A stretch of DNA of 64,000 nt. It comes from Alphaproteobacteria bacterium (GTDB taxonomy: Bacteria > Pseudomonadota > Alphaproteobacteria > Rhizobiales > JAJFHC01). Made by a program: the position numbers and the translations under genes. The first letter of the stretch is position 1. Each line of letters starts with the position of its first letter. Below are positions 13,145 through 24,327 of the stretch, one piece after another. The DNA lies in the NCBI GenBank assembly GCA_021775805.1, contig JAJFHD010000004.1, positions 43,953 through 107,952 of the forward strand, written 5' to 3'. The notes under the pieces were generated by a model. The model was not told where the DNA came from, did not search any database, and saw nothing but the letters and a program-made list of their open reading frames with translations.

Positions 13145-14476
13145 GTGACACCAACAAAAACCGGATTACCCGTCCGCCGCCTGTCTGCAGAAATCGTCCG
13201 CGACATCCTGGTCGGCAGAAATCCCCTCGATGAGGTGTTGGGCACTTGTGCCCAATCCAGTGACTTTCGCGCTCTGGAACAGCGCGACCGATCCTTTATC
13301 CGTGCCATTGTCATGACCACCATCAGACGACTTGGACAGATCGACGCCGTATTGGCCTCGTTTCTGGCGAAGCCGTTGCCGGCCAAATCGGGAACCGCCC
13401 GCCACATCCTGCTCACCGGTGCCGCCCAGTTGCTGTTTCTGGAAACCTCGCCCTATGCCGCCATCGACAATGCCGTCCGGCTCGCCGCCCTCGACCGCAG
13501 CACCGCCGGTTTCAAGGGGCTGATCAACGCCGTCCTCCGCAAGGTTGCCGATCAGGGTCCGGCCCTGATTGCCGCCCAGGATGCCGCCAGGCTCAACACA
13601 CCCGACTGGCTGTGGAACCGCTGGATGGCCACCTACGGAGAAACCGTCACCCGGCAAATCGCGGAGCATCATCTGAAGGAACCTGCCCTGGATCTGACGG
13701 CCAGGTCCGATCCTGAAGCGTTGGCGGCAGCCCTCCAAGGCCAGCGCCTGCCCACCGGCACGGTGCGGTTGGCCTCAGCGGGGCGGATCGAGAGCCTGGC
13801 CGGATATGAACGAGGAGAATGGTGGGTGCAGGACGCTGCCGCCTGTCTGCCGGCGCTTCTGCTCGGCGACATCGCCGGCCGCAACGTGCTCGACCTGTGC
13901 GCCGCACCCGGTGGAAAAACCGCGCAGCTTGCCGCCCGGGGCGCTCGGGTGACCGCCGTCGACCGGTCCGCTGCGCGCCTGGAACGCCTGAACGAAAACA
14001 TGAAACGTCTGGGCCTTGACACGGATGTGGTCAAGGCCGACGCGTCGACGTTTACCCCTGATGTGCGACCCGACGCCATCCTGCTCGATGCCCCGTGCAG
14101 CGCCACCGGAACCATCCGGCGCCACCCCGATGTCGGCTGGAACAAGACCGAGGCCATGATCGAGACATTGACCGTGACCCAGGCCCGTCTTCTGCGTCAC
14201 GCTGGATCGCTGCTCGACCCCGGAGCCCGGCTCATATACTGCACCTGTTCGCTGGAACCCGAGGAAGGGATCGCCCAGATCGAGGCACTGCTGGTAGAAG
14301 ACACCGGGCTGTCACGCGTACCGGTCGAACCTGCCGAAGTGCCCGGATTCGAAGCTGCCGTCACCGCGGCCGGTGACCTTCGTACCCTGCCCTTCCACTG
14401 CAACGGCCCGGCAATCGCCAATCCGGGGGCGGACGGGTTCTTTGTTGCGCGTCTTCAACGCGTGAACATCGTCTGA
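13145..14476 (+). CDS. rsmB: 16S rRNA (cytosine-C5)-methyltransferase, RsmB/NOP family
   Basis: NusB-like N-terminus; LCAAPGGKTAQLA, DAPCSATGTIRRHPDV, YCTCSLEPEEG. Confidence 0.92.
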   Translation: MTPTKTGLPVRRLSAEIVRDILVGRNPLDEVLGTCAQSSDFRALEQRDRSFIRAIVMTTIRRLGQIDAVLASFLAKPLPAKSGTARHILLTGAAQLLFLETSPYAAIDNAVRLAALDRSTAGFKGLINAVLRKVADQGPALIAAQDAARLNTPDWLWNRWMATYGETVTRQIAEHHLKEPALDLTARSDPEALAAALQGQRLPTGTVRLASAGRIESLAGYERGEWWVQDAAACLPALLLGDIAGRNVLDLCAAPGGKTAQLAARGARVTAVDRSAARLERLNENMKRLGLDTDVVKADASTFTPDVRPDAILLDAPCSATGTIRRHPDVGWNKTEAMIETLTVTQARLLRHAGSLLDPGARLIYCTCSLEPEEGIAQIEALLVEDTGLSRVPVEPAEVPGFEAAVTAAGDLRTLPFHCNGPAIANPGADGFFVARLQRVNIV

Positions 14477-14521
14477 TCAATCTGTTGCCGGTTTAGGCAT
14501 CCGCTGATAAGGAATAGGCCC

Positions 14522-15199
14522 ATGTCCCAGGTATCCAAATCCCGCGAAATCAAGATCGCTCCATCCATCCTGGCCGCCGATTTCTCCCGTTTAGGCGCCG
14601 AGGTCCGGGCTATCGACGAGGCCGGCGCCGACTACATCCATCTGGATGTCATGGACGGCCATTTTGTCCCGAACATCAGTTTCGGTCCCAGCGTTATCAA
14701 ATCGTTAAGACCCCATACCGATAAGATATTCGATGTGCATCTGATGATTGCACCGGTTGATCCATTTGTGGAGGCATTTGCCGAGGCAGGCGCGAACATC
14801 ATTACCTTCCACCCGGAAGCGGGACCACACTGCCACCGCACCATTCAGGCCATCCGCGCCCAGGGCTGCAAGGTCGGTGTGTCTCTCAATCCGGGGACGC
14901 CAATCGACGTGCTCGAACCGATCATCGGTGACATCGATCTGGTGCTGGTAATGACGGTCAACCCCGGCTTTGGCGGTCAGGGTTTCATTGACAGCCAGTT
15001 GAACAAGATTGGCCGTCTGCGCGAATGGATCGATCAACTGGAACGTGACATTGATCTGGAAGTAGATGGCGGCATCAACTTCGATACAGCCCCTAAGGCG
15101 ATCGCGGCAGGCGCGAACATTCTGGTTGCCGGCACAGCCACCTTTGCCGGTGGGCCGCCCGTCTATGGCAGCAACATTACCCGGTTGCGAACGCCCTGA
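14522..15199 (+). CDS. rpe: Ribulose-phosphate 3-epimerase
   Basis: [45 protein letters not shown]. Confidence 0.96.
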   Translation: MSQVSKSREIKIAPSILAADFSRLGAEVRAIDEAGADYIHLDVMDGHFVPNISFGPSVIKSLRPHTDKIFDVHLMIAPVDPFVEAFAEAGANIITFHPEAGPHCHRTIQAIRAQGCKVGVSLNPGTPIDVLEPIIGDIDLVLVMTVNPGFGGQGFIDSQLNKIGRLREWIDQLERDIDLEVDGGINFDTAPKAIAAGANILVAGTATFAGGPPVYGSNITRLRTP

Positions 15200-15214
15200 G
15201 CAACAAGACCTCCC

Positions 15215-17020
15215 GTGCTCCCTCTTCCGGGAGCAGGCCCGGTGAAGCTGTCAGCACTTCAACACAGCGGCGCACGTTCAAACACTCTGCCGGGGTTTCT
15301 GACCGCACTTGGCCGCTACACGGTCCTCAAACCGTTTTTCAAGAAATTGCCGCAGCGTGTGTTTGTCGGCGGCCCGTCTCCAAGCCGCATTGTTGCAGAC
15401 ACGTCACCGCTTCTGGCGGGAGACCCGGCCATCGCGGATGCCTTCTACCGTGGTGAGGTCACCCTCGCCGGGCACACCGTGAGGACGGGAACTCAATCGC
15501 TCTTTGCATCTGCCCCTACCAGGACCTGGCTCCTGGAGCTGGTTGGCTTCGATTGGCTCAGGCATCACGCCGCTGCCGCCAATCCGGTTGCCAATGCCCA
15601 GGCTCAGGCCATCGTATCCGAATGGATTGACGTTCAGGGCCACTGGCACGATATCGCCTGGAAGCCGGTAGTCGTGGCCAGGCGCCTGTCAGCCTGGATC
15701 TGCAATGCGGAGATGTTGTATCGCCAGGCACCGGAACCGTTTCAGGACAAGCTTGTAGACTCGATGGGCCGCCAGTTGAGATATCTGCTCTGGTCTGCGG
15801 ACAGTGTTTCCCAACCCGTCGACCGGCTCATGGTCCGCACGGCGATTGTTCAGGCTGTGATCTGTCTGGATGGATGCCAGAAATATCGAAGCCGTGCCGT
15901 TGAAAGCCTGTCTGCCGAGCTCGAAACCCAGATCCTGGCGGATGGCAGTCACCGGTCCCGCAACCCGGAGGTGCTGATCAGACTGCTTGGCGTGCTGATC
16001 CCCTTGCGGCGAACCTTCGAGACCTGTGCATTGGAGCTGCCTCATGCCCTGTTATGTGCCATCGAGAGGATGATCCCAATGCTGCGGCTGTTGTGTCATT
16101 CGGACGGCGGACTGGCGCTGTTCAACGGCGTTCGCACAATCATGAAAGACCGGGTCGCCGGCATTCTCGAAACCGACTCGACGCAAGGCCGCCCGCTGAC
16201 CCACGGCCGTCACAGCGGTTATCATCGCATGGTCCATGACAAGACCACGGTAATTGCCGACATGGGACGCCCGGCCCGGGGACCCTACGGTCCGGACGCC
16301 CACGCCGGCTGTCTGTCTTTCGAGCTCAGCCACGGCCATCATCGGATCGTCGTCAATTGCGGGGCGGCCTCCGACGATGACCTCGAATGGCACCACGTCG
16401 CCTGCACCACGGCCGCCCATTCCACAGCCACACTCAACGACCGCTCCAGTGGACGTATTCGAAAATGGCGCGGTTTCGGGCTGTTCCGCCAGCGGGTCGC
16501 CGGACCGACCCTGTGCGAGAGTGAACGCAGAGACGGGCCTGCCGGTGCGATAGTCGAAGCCTGGCACAACGGTTATGAATCCCGCTTCGGCCTGACCCAC
16601 GCACGGCGGCTTTTCCTCGATCATGACGGCGGCGACCTGCGCGGTGAAGACAGGTTCAATCAATCCTTGGCGTCCGGTGCCCCGGCACGGACCGACAATG
16701 AGTACTGCATAAGATTTCATCTCCATCCCGCTGTTCGGGCCACAAGGGCCAAGGACGGCAACACCATCCTGTTGAGCCTCCCCAATCATGTGGGATGGCG
16801 CTTCAATGCGTCGGGCGCGCGGATTTCTCTGGAAGACAGCATCTATCTTGCCGACAGCGACACACCGCGCCGCAGCCGCCAGATCGTCATTCACGGTCAC
16901 GTCAACGATGCACCCGTGGTCAAATGGGCGTTCAAGAAAATGTCAAAGGTCACGTCCCCCCCGAATCAGCCTGCCGATCAGGCCCTCCAGCTTCCACTTC
17001 AAGGTGGATCCGACGGTTGA
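15215..17020 (+). CDS. Heparinase II/III family protein
   Basis: 601 aa, GTG start; location between rpe and purH and C-terminal 'LTHARRLFLDHDGGDLRGEDRF' typical of alphaproteobacterial heparinase II/III proteins. Confidence 0.85.
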   Translation: MLPLPGAGPVKLSALQHSGARSNTLPGFLTALGRYTVLKPFFKKLPQRVFVGGPSPSRIVADTSPLLAGDPAIADAFYRGEVTLAGHTVRTGTQSLFASAPTRTWLLELVGFDWLRHHAAAANPVANAQAQAIVSEWIDVQGHWHDIAWKPVVVARRLSAWICNAEMLYRQAPEPFQDKLVDSMGRQLRYLLWSADSVSQPVDRLMVRTAIVQAVICLDGCQKYRSRAVESLSAELETQILADGSHRSRNPEVLIRLLGVLIPLRRTFETCALELPHALLCAIERMIPMLRLLCHSDGGLALFNGVRTIMKDRVAGILETDSTQGRPLTHGRHSGYHRMVHDKTTVIADMGRPARGPYGPDAHAGCLSFELSHGHHRIVVNCGAASDDDLEWHHVACTTAAHSTATLNDRSSGRIRKWRGFGLFRQRVAGPTLCESERRDGPAGAIVEAWHNGYESRFGLTHARRLFLDHDGGDLRGEDRFNQSLASGAPARTDNEYCIRFHLHPAVRATRAKDGNTILLSLPNHVGWRFNASGARISLEDSIYLADSDTPRRSRQIVIHGHVNDAPVVKWAFKKMSKVTSPPNQPADQALQLPLQGGSDG

Positions 17021-17133
17021 CAATCCCGACCGTTACTTAAGGGCTCCACAGGCGTCAATCTGTCTGTTCATGATCACGCCGTTTCATGCTATCGCGTCTG
17101 CGATTGCCGTTCGTACTGATCCCGGGAGCCCCC

Positions 17134-18726
17134 ATGTCCACAGACCTCCAGCCCGTTCGCCGCGCCTTGATATCGGTTTCCGACAAGGCAGGGCTTACGG
17201 AGTTCGCTGCCAGCCTTGCCGGGCAGGGCATAGAGCTTGTTTCCACCGGCGGCACCTCGAAGGCGATTGCCGGGGCCGGCCTGTCCGTAAGGGACGTCTC
17301 CGACCTGACCGGTTTCCCCGAAATGATGGACGGGCGGCTCAAGACCCTTCATCCGCTTGTCCATGGCGGATTGCTCGCCATCAGGGACGACGAAGCCCAC
17401 CGCGACGCCCAGGCCAGCCACGACATTGCCGACATCGATCTGCTGGTGGTCAACCTCTACCCGTTCGAAGAAACAGTTGCGGCCGGCGCGGACTTTGCCG
17501 ACTGTATTGAGAACATAGACATCGGCGGGCCGGCCATGATCAGGGCGGCCGCCAAAAACCACAGGTTTGTCATCGTTGTCGTCGATCCGGCTGACTACAG
17601 TGTAGTCCTCGACGCTCTTGCCGCCGGCAACGGTATGATTGGTACAGATTTGCGTCAGCGACTGGCGGCAAAGGCCTATGCCCGGACAGCCGCCTATGAT
17701 GCCGCCATAAGCGCCTGGTTCGCCGGTCAACTGGGTGAGACGGTGCCCGACTACAGGGCATTCGGCGGCCGCCTTGCCCAAAGCCTGCGATACGGAGAAA
17801 ACCCCCATCAAACTGCGGCGTTTTACAAGACCGGGGATGCCCGGCCGGGTGTGGCCAGCGCCCGCCAGGTCCAGGGCAAGGAACTGAGCTACAACAACCT
17901 CAACGATACCGATGCCGCGTTTGAATGTGTCGCCGAGTTCGCCGCTCACGAAGCCGCCGCCGTCGCCATAATAAAACACGCCAATCCGTGTGGCGTTGCC
18001 GTTGGCGAAACCCTGACCGAAGCCTATCGCAAGGCCTTGCGCTGTGACCCGGTCAGTGCCTTCGGCGGGATCATCGCGCTCAACCGGCCGCTCGACGGCG
18101 AGGTCGCCGAACAGATCGTTGACATCTTCACCGAAGTGATCATCGCGCCCGGCGCCGATGAAAACGCACTGTCCATTCTGGCGGCAAAGAAGAACCTGCG
18201 CCTGCTGCTGACCGATGGCCTGCCCGACCCCCGCGACGAAGGGTTGACGGTCAAGTCGGTCTCCGGCGGCCTGCTTGTCCAGAGCCGCGACAATGGCAGT
18301 GTGGATGGGCTTGACCTGAAAGTCGTCACAAAGCGTCAGCCGTCAGAGCGGGAACTGGCAGATCTGAAATTCGCCTTCCGGGTCTGCAAGCACGTCAAGT
18401 CCAACGCGATCATCTATGCCCGCGACGGCGCGACGGTGGGCATTGGTGCCGGTCAGATGAGCCGGATCGACTCGTCGCGGATCGCTGCCCGCAAGTCGGC
18501 GGATGCCGCCGGGACCGAGGGTTTGAGCGAGCCCTTGGCGGTCGGGTCCGTGGTCGCCTCCGATGCTTTTTTTCCCTTTCCGGACGGATTGCTGAGTGCC
18601 GCTGAGGCCGGCGCCACGGCCGTAATCCAGCCGGGCGGCTCGATGCGCGACGGCGACGTCATTGCCGCCGCCGATGACGCCGGTCTGGCCATGGTGTTCA
18701 CCGGCATGCGGCATTTCCGCCACTAG
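17134..18726 (+). CDS. purH: Bifunctional AICAR transformylase/IMP cyclohydrolase
   Basis: [42 protein letters not shown]; start refined to 17134. Confidence 0.96.
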   Translation: MSTDLQPVRRALISVSDKAGLTEFAASLAGQGIELVSTGGTSKAIAGAGLSVRDVSDLTGFPEMMDGRLKTLHPLVHGGLLAIRDDEAHRDAQASHDIADIDLLVVNLYPFEETVAAGADFADCIENIDIGGPAMIRAAAKNHRFVIVVVDPADYSVVLDALAAGNGMIGTDLRQRLAAKAYARTAAYDAAISAWFAGQLGETVPDYRAFGGRLAQSLRYGENPHQTAAFYKTGDARPGVASARQVQGKELSYNNLNDTDAAFECVAEFAAHEAAAVAIIKHANPCGVAVGETLTEAYRKALRCDPVSAFGGIIALNRPLDGEVAEQIVDIFTEVIIAPGADENALSILAAKKNLRLLLTDGLPDPRDEGLTVKSVSGGLLVQSRDNGSVDGLDLKVVTKRQPSERELADLKFAFRVCKHVKSNAIIYARDGATVGIGAGQMSRIDSSRIAARKSADAAGTEGLSEPLAVGSVVASDAFFPFPDGLLSAAEAGATAVIQPGGSMRDGDVIAAADDAGLAMVFTGMRHFRH

Positions 18727-18845
18727 ACCGGATACGGTCTAAAATTCGGCCCCTTACCAACCATCTATCACGAGACGCAGCGACTCATGGTGGTCCGGCA
18801 GCCGTCTGGTCTCGTTTTAAGCGAGTGTTTGAAAGGTATTCTGCG

Positions 18846-19337
18846 ATGACGGTGGTGGTTCGCGTTTTGAGTCTGTTGGCTCTGCTGTTTCCAGGAGCCC
18901 TGTTTCCGGCAGCAGCCAAGGCCGGCGAGGTCGGCAAGGTCGGCGTCGACTGGCTCGGCAACGACATCGTCGTCGAGGCCATTGCCGATCCGAAGATCGA
19001 GGGGATAACCTGTCACGTTTCCTTCTTCGAACGCGGATTGATCGACCGGCTGCAAAAGGGTGACTGGTTTGAGGATCCATCAAACTCGTCGATCTCCTGC
19101 CGCCAGACCGGGCCGATCTCGATCGGCGATATCGACAAGGACAAGAATGGCGAAAAAGTCTTCAGCCAGCGTACCTCGTTGATCTGGAAAGCGTTGGACG
19201 TCACCCGGATCTTCGACGCCGGGACAAACACGCTGATCTACCTGGCACACGCAAAACAGGTACAGGACGGTTCCGCCAAAATGTCGATTTCCACGGTTCC
19301 GCTGTTCAATACGCAAGCCGTGTGGAAAAAGAACTAG
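18846..19337 (+). CDS. CreA family secreted protein
   Basis: Signal peptide then GEVGKVGVDWLGNDIVVEAIADPKIEGITCHVS..., CreA-like. Confidence 0.88.
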   Translation: MTVVVRVLSLLALLFPGALFPAAAKAGEVGKVGVDWLGNDIVVEAIADPKIEGITCHVSFFERGLIDRLQKGDWFEDPSNSSISCRQTGPISIGDIDKDKNGEKVFSQRTSLIWKALDVTRIFDAGTNTLIYLAHAKQVQDGSAKMSISTVPLFNTQAVWKKN

Positions 19338-19345
19338 GGCAGCGT

Positions 19346-22300
19346 TTACCCGTCCTGCAGATCGAGCAGATAGCTGCCGGCCACGGCCACTTTCGCAAGT
19401 GTCAGATCGCCGCTGTCGATCATTTCCATCATTGCCTTCTCGGTGCGTTCAAGTGTTTCCGGCCGGGCCTTGGCCCACGCCGACAGGGCATCCCCCTTGC
19501 CTTTTGAGGAACGCAGGATATCGGCAACAAGACTCCGCTGGGTACCGAGGATGCTCTCGACAGACCGGCCAAGCGCCAGCCGGTCGAAATAGTCCGTGAC
19601 CTCGACGTCGCCAGCCCGTGCGGCCAGGCGATCGATGCCCAGACGCACGCCAATCCCATAGAAAGCGCGGGCAACGTCAGGCACGGACTTCTTGGTTTGT
19701 GTCGCCACAAGGACGATGTCGGTGCCGCGCGACAGATAGCGGAGCCGGGCAACCTGGCCGGCCAGCGCTTTGGGAACCTTTTGGGCGACAAGGTCCTTTT
19801 CGGCCGCAGCAACGCGCTTCTGGGCTGCATCCGGCAGCACTTTGTCCAGAACGCCGGACAACGCCTGTATGCCGGCGTGGTAATGCGCAATCTGCTTGTC
19901 CAACGGAGCCGACATCGATCCGTTGCGCAGGAACCAGACGGTCTGTCGTCTGAGCGTTTCCTGAAGATCGAGATAGAGCGCGGTTTGTGTCCCGCTGGCA
20001 ACCTTGTTGTCCAGGCTGTCGACTTCTTCGTTCAGGGCCCGGAATCCGAAGCAGTCCCGCGCCATGGCAAAGGCCCTGGCAATGGAAGCCACGTCCGCTC
20101 CGGTTTCATCTTGAAGACGGCTGACGAATGTCGGGCCGCCGCGGTTGATGATGCTGTTGGCAAGCAGTGTCGCAATGATTTCCCGCCTCAGCCTGTGTCC
20201 GGCAATTTCCTTGGGGTATTTGGATTGCAGCCGGGTCGGGAAATATCCGAGGAGTTCGCTGTCAAAATAGGCATCGTCAGGGATGCTGCATTTGAGCAGA
20301 TCTCCAAACAGGGTGATCTTGGCATAGGCCATGATGACCGACAGTTCCGGCCGGGTGAGCGGGTCTTTCGCGACTTCGCGCTCGGCAAGCTCCAGATCGT
20401 CGGGTAGAAATTCTATCGCACGGTCGAGCAGGTCCCGCGACTCGAGCTCACGCATGAAGCGGGCGTGATAGGCCATGTCGTCGAGGCTGATGGTCTCGGT
20501 CAATGTCAGGCTCAGGGTCTGCTGATAATTGTTCCGCAACACCAGGCTGGCGACTTCGCTGGTCATTTCGGCCAGCAGCTTGTTGCGGGCCTTGCGGTTC
20601 AGTTTCCCCGCAGCCTCCGCCGCCCCCAGGGCAATCTTGATGTTGACTTCCACATCCGATGAATTGACGCCGGCCGAGTTGTCGATCGCATCGGTGTTGA
20701 CGCGGCCGCCATGCTTGGCAAACTCGATGCGGGCCCGCTGGGTAAGTCCCAGATTGGCGCCTTCGCCGATGACCTTTGCGCCCACTTCCGGCGCCGTGAT
20801 CCGCAAAGGATCGGTCGCACGGTCCCCGACCTGATCATCGGTTTCGGTCGTGGCGCGGATGTAGGTGCCGATGCCGCCGAACCACAGAAGATCCGACGGC
20901 ATCTTGAGCAGCGCTTTGATCAGATCGTTCGGGGTCGTGGTCTTGGTCTTTATCCCGGTCAGTGCCTGAATTTCCGGACTGAGCGCAATCGACTTGTCGG
21001 CCCGGCTGAAAATGCCGCCGCCCTTGCTGATCAGTTTGGCCGAGTAGTCCCGCCATGTGGACCGCGCCAGGTTGAACATGCGCTGGCGCTCGGCATGGCT
21101 CTTGGCCGGATTGGGGTCGGGGTCGATGAAGATGTCGCGATGGTCGAAGGCCGCCACCAGCTTGGTCTGAGTCGACAGCAGCATGCCGTTGCCGAAGACA
21201 TCGCCCGACATGTCGCCGCAGCCCACCGCCGTGAACGGTTCGGATTGAATGTCTCTTTCCATCTCCCGGAAATGCCGCTTCACGGCTTCCCAGCCGCCAC
21301 GCGCGGTGATGCCCATCTTCTTGTGATCGTATCCGGCCGAACCGCCCGAGGCGAAGGCATCGCCCAGCCAGAAGTCGCGGTCTTCGGAAATGCCGTTTGC
21401 GATGTCGGAGAATGTGGCCGTGCCCTTGTCGGCAGCGACCACCAGGTAAGGGTCGTCGCCGTCGTGACGGACCACTTCCAGAGGCGGCACCACCGCCTCG
21501 CCCTTGAGGTTGTCCGTAACATCGAGCAGGCTTGTGATGAACACCTTGTAACACCGGATCGCCTCTTCCTGAATGACCTCCCGGGCCGCACTCATGTCCA
21601 GCAGTTTGGGAACGAAGCCGCCCTTCGAGCCGACCGGCACGATCACTGCGTTCTTGACCTGCTGTGCCTTGACCAGGCCCAGCACCTCGGTGCGGAAATC
21701 TTCCGGCCGGTCGGACCAGCGCAGCCCGCCCCGGGCAATCGCGCCGCCGCGCAGGTGAATGCCTTCGATGTCCGGTGCATAGACGAAGATTTCCGCAAAC
21801 GGCCGTGGCTTCGGCAGATCGTCGATGTTTTTGGATCGAATCTTGATCGCCAGGGCCGCCCGGAAGCCGCCGTCTGCATTGCGTTGGAAGAAATTGGTGC
21901 GCAGGGCCGTGTTGATAACATTGGAAAACCGCCGCAGGACGCGGTCTTCGTTGAGGCTGGCGACATCGTCGAGGGCCTTTTCGATCGCCTTGTTGATGCG
22001 TTTTTCGCGGGCCGCCCGGTCCTTGGCCGTGGCCGGATCGAAGCGGCAGTGGAACAGCTCGACAAGCTTGGCGGCAATGCCGGAATGCCTGACCAGCGTC
22101 GACCAGATATAGATGTTGCTGAAGGGAATCGCTGCCTGGCGCAGGTATTTGGCAACCGCCCTGAGCACCGACACATCCCGCCAGGCAATCGACCGGGCGA
22201 TCACCAGGGCGTTGAAACCATCGTTCTCCGCTGCACCGTTCCACACAGCCAGGAAGCATTCCTTCAGGAGTACCTTGAGGTCGTCCAGCGCCACGTCGTT

Positions 22301-24160
22301 CTGGTTTGCAGTCTGCAGAACGATGTCGTGAATCCAGACCTTGCTGGACACCTTGTCCGAACGCGATACCTCGTAGGATCGCTCGTTGATCGCCCTGAGC
22401 CCCATGCTTTCAAGGATCGGCAACCGGTCGCTGAGCGCAATCGGGGTACCCACGTGATAGAGCGTCAACCCGAACTGATGGCCCGGATCGCCGTCTTTAC
22501 GGTAAAAATCGATGGCAAGGTCGCCCGCCTCGTACAGCCCTTCCATATGCTGGATATCGCCAATGGCCCGCGCCGGTGCGAAAGCGTCCTGGTAGGCTGC
22601 AGAAAACCCGTCACGATACCTGTTGGAGACAACCGTGGCCGATTCGGCGTCGTATTGTGCTGTGACGGCATCGGCCAGGTGATCGTCCCAGGTGCGGACA
22701 ATGGCGCCGACGTCGGCTTCAAGCTGTGCGTGGTCGGGGGTTGGCGTCGGGGTTTCGTTGCGCCCGATGATGTAGTGGACGCGCGCCAGAGCGCCTTCCG
22801 GAAACGCCGGATAGAATGCCGACTGGCGGCCGTCGAAGGCCACCGACAGGTAGTCGCCGATGCGCATGCGCACAGACGTGCTGTAACGGTCGCGCGGCAC
22901 ATAGACCAGCAATGACACAAACCGGTCGAACTTGTCCCGGCGCACGAACACCCGCGTGCGCGGACGCTCCTCAAGCTGCAGGATGCCCATTGAAATGGTG
23001 AGCAGCGTATCGGGATCGATCTGGAACAGATCGTCGCGAGGATAGTTCTCCAGCGTACTCAGCAACGCTTTGCCGCTGTGGCCCTCGGGATTGAAGCCGC
23101 TCTGCTCGACCACGTAGTCGAGCTTACGCCGCAGAAGGGGAATAAAGCGCGGGCTGCGCGTATAGGCGCCGGACGTGAACAGGCCGATAAAGCGGATTTC
23201 ACCAATTACACTGCCATCCTCACCGAACCTTTTGACGCCGATGTAGTCCATGTGGACCCGTCTGTGCACGGTCGCGCGCACATTGGCCTTGGTGATGATC
23301 AGGGGCGCCGGCTGCGCCAGAAATTCGCGCAGCTCCGGTGTCATCGACACAAGCTTGCCGGCCCGCCGAAGTACGTGGACGGAAGGATCGCGCAGGATTC
23401 CCAGGCCGGTTTTCTTGACCGCCTCGAATTCGCCTTTACTGACGCCGCCGGCAAACTGGTACTCGCGCACGCCGAGCAGCGTAAAGTTGCCGTCGGCCAT
23501 CCACTCCAGGAAATGGATCGATTCAGCCAGCTCGTCGACCGGCACCGGCGGCGGGTTTGTCTGGAATTCCGTAACCACCGACCGCACGCTCTCGAGCATC
23601 GGCCGCCAGTCGAGGACCGCCGTGCGGACATCCGTCAGCACCGCCAGAAGTTCGGCCTTCAGGGTCTCTGCAAGTTCTTCGCTTTCCAATTGCCGCACAT
23701 GGATGTGAATGAAGCTTTCACGCGAAACACCTTGTTGGGATTTTGACCGCTCACCCAGGACCGCCTTCAGTTTGCCGTCGGTGCCCCGTTCCACCGCAAG
23801 GATCGGATGCAGCACCAGGTCGATTTCTATGTTCCGTTCGTTCAGCAGACCAAGAACCGAGTCCACCAGAAACGGCATATCATCGTTGAGTATTTCAATT
23901 GTCGACACCGCCGGACTATGGTCCTTGAGCGTGTGGATCTCGACTTTCGGCCGGCCATGCAGCCGCTTTGCGGCAAAGGCAAAGGCGGTTTGTGTTATCG
24001 CGGCGAGACTGGCCGGTGAGTACCGATGGAGATCGTCTTCCACCCCTTGCGCCAGAAAAGCATTGGCGAATGTCTTGAGCTGTGTGTTCTTGCCGCCCTT
24101 GGAAGAAAGTTTGGACTGGACTTTCTTGACCAGGTTCTGAATCCCCTCGTGCGCCTGCAT
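19346..24160 (-). CDS. NAD-specific glutamate dehydrogenase, large (GDH180-type)
   Basis: ~1600 aa; 'RGGLRWSDRPEDFRTEVLGLVKAQQVKNAVIVPVGSKGGF', 'GCGDMSGDVFGNGMLLS'. Likely start at 24160. Confidence 0.95.
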   Translation of the reverse strand: MQAHEGIQNLVKKVQSKLSSKGGKNTQLKTFANAFLAQGVEDDLHRYSPASLAAITQTAFAFAAKRLHGRPKVEIHTLKDHSPAVSTIEILNDDMPFLVDSVLGLLNERNIEIDLVLHPILAVERGTDGKLKAVLGERSKSQQGVSRESFIHIHVRQLESEELAETLKAELLAVLTDVRTAVLDWRPMLESVRSVVTEFQTNPPPVPVDELAESIHFLEWMADGNFTLLGVREYQFAGGVSKGEFEAVKKTGLGILRDPSVHVLRRAGKLVSMTPELREFLAQPAPLIITKANVRATVHRRVHMDYIGVKRFGEDGSVIGEIRFIGLFTSGAYTRSPRFIPLLRRKLDYVVEQSGFNPEGHSGKALLSTLENYPRDDLFQIDPDTLLTISMGILQLEERPRTRVFVRRDKFDRFVSLLVYVPRDRYSTSVRMRIGDYLSVAFDGRQSAFYPAFPEGALARVHYIIGRNETPTPTPDHAQLEADVGAIVRTWDDHLADAVTAQYDAESATVVSNRYRDGFSAAYQDAFAPARAIGDIQHMEGLYEAGDLAIDFYRKDGDPGHQFGLTLYHVGTPIALSDRLPILESMGLRAINERSYEVSRSDKVSSKVWIHDIVLQTANQNDVALDDLKVLLKECFLAVWNGAAENDGFNALVIARSIAWRDVSVLRAVAKYLRQAAIPFSNIYIWSTLVRHSGIAAKLVELFHCRFDPATAKDRAAREKRINKAIEKALDDVASLNEDRVLRRFSNVINTALRTNFFQRNADGGFRAALAIKIRSKNIDDLPKPRPFAEIFVYAPDIEGIHLRGGAIARGGLRWSDRPEDFRTEVLGLVKAQQVKNAVIVPVGSKGGFVPKLLDMSAAREVIQEEAIRCYKVFITSLLDVTDNLKGEAVVPPLEVVRHDGDDPYLVVAADKGTATFSDIANGISEDRDFWLGDAFASGGSAGYDHKKMGITARGGWEAVKRHFREMERDIQSEPFTAVGCGDMSGDVFGNGMLLSTQTKLVAAFDHRDIFIDPDPNPAKSHAERQRMFNLARSTWRDYSAKLISKGGGIFSRADKSIALSPEIQALTGIKTKTTTPNDLIKALLKMPSDLLWFGGIGTYIRATTETDDQVGDRATDPLRITAPEVGAKVIGEGANLGLTQRARIEFAKHGGRVNTDAIDNSAGVNSSDVEVNIKIALGAAEAAGKLNRKARNKLLAEMTSEVASLVLRNNYQQTLSLTLTETISLDDMAYHARFMRELESRDLLDRAIEFLPDDLELAEREVAKDPLTRPELSVIMAYAKITLFGDLLKCSIPDDAYFDSELLGYFPTRLQSKYPKEIAGHRLRREIIATLLANSIINRGGPTFVSRLQDETGADVASIARAFAMARDCFGFRALNEEVDSLDNKVASGTQTALYLDLQETLRRQTVWFLRNGSMSAPLDKQIAHYHAGIQALSGVLDKVLPDAAQKRVAAAEKDLVAQKVPKALAGQVARLRYLSRGTDIVLVATQTKKSVPDVARAFYGIGVRLGIDRLAARAGDVEVTDYFDRLALGRSVESILGTQRSLVADILRSSKGKGDALSAWAKARPETLERTEKAMMEMIDSGDLTLAKVAVAGSYLLDLQDG

Positions 24161-24327
24161 CGTTTGACCCCTATCGCCACGTATTATTCCTTGTGGCCAA
24201 GACATATTTGAACAATGTGAATGATCGTGACTGTGCGCCAAGTCCCGTCCCATGACAAGGCAGAAGCGACATCCAACGCGATGTTAGGCAGCCCCGTTGA
24301 ACAGACAATGCCGGGATTTCAGAACCC

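Noticed and set aside
20711-22915. 734-aa plus-strand ORF
   Set aside because: Antisense to the well-supported NAD-glutamate dehydrogenase; GC-rich shadow ORF with low-complexity, His/Arg/Gly-rich composition.
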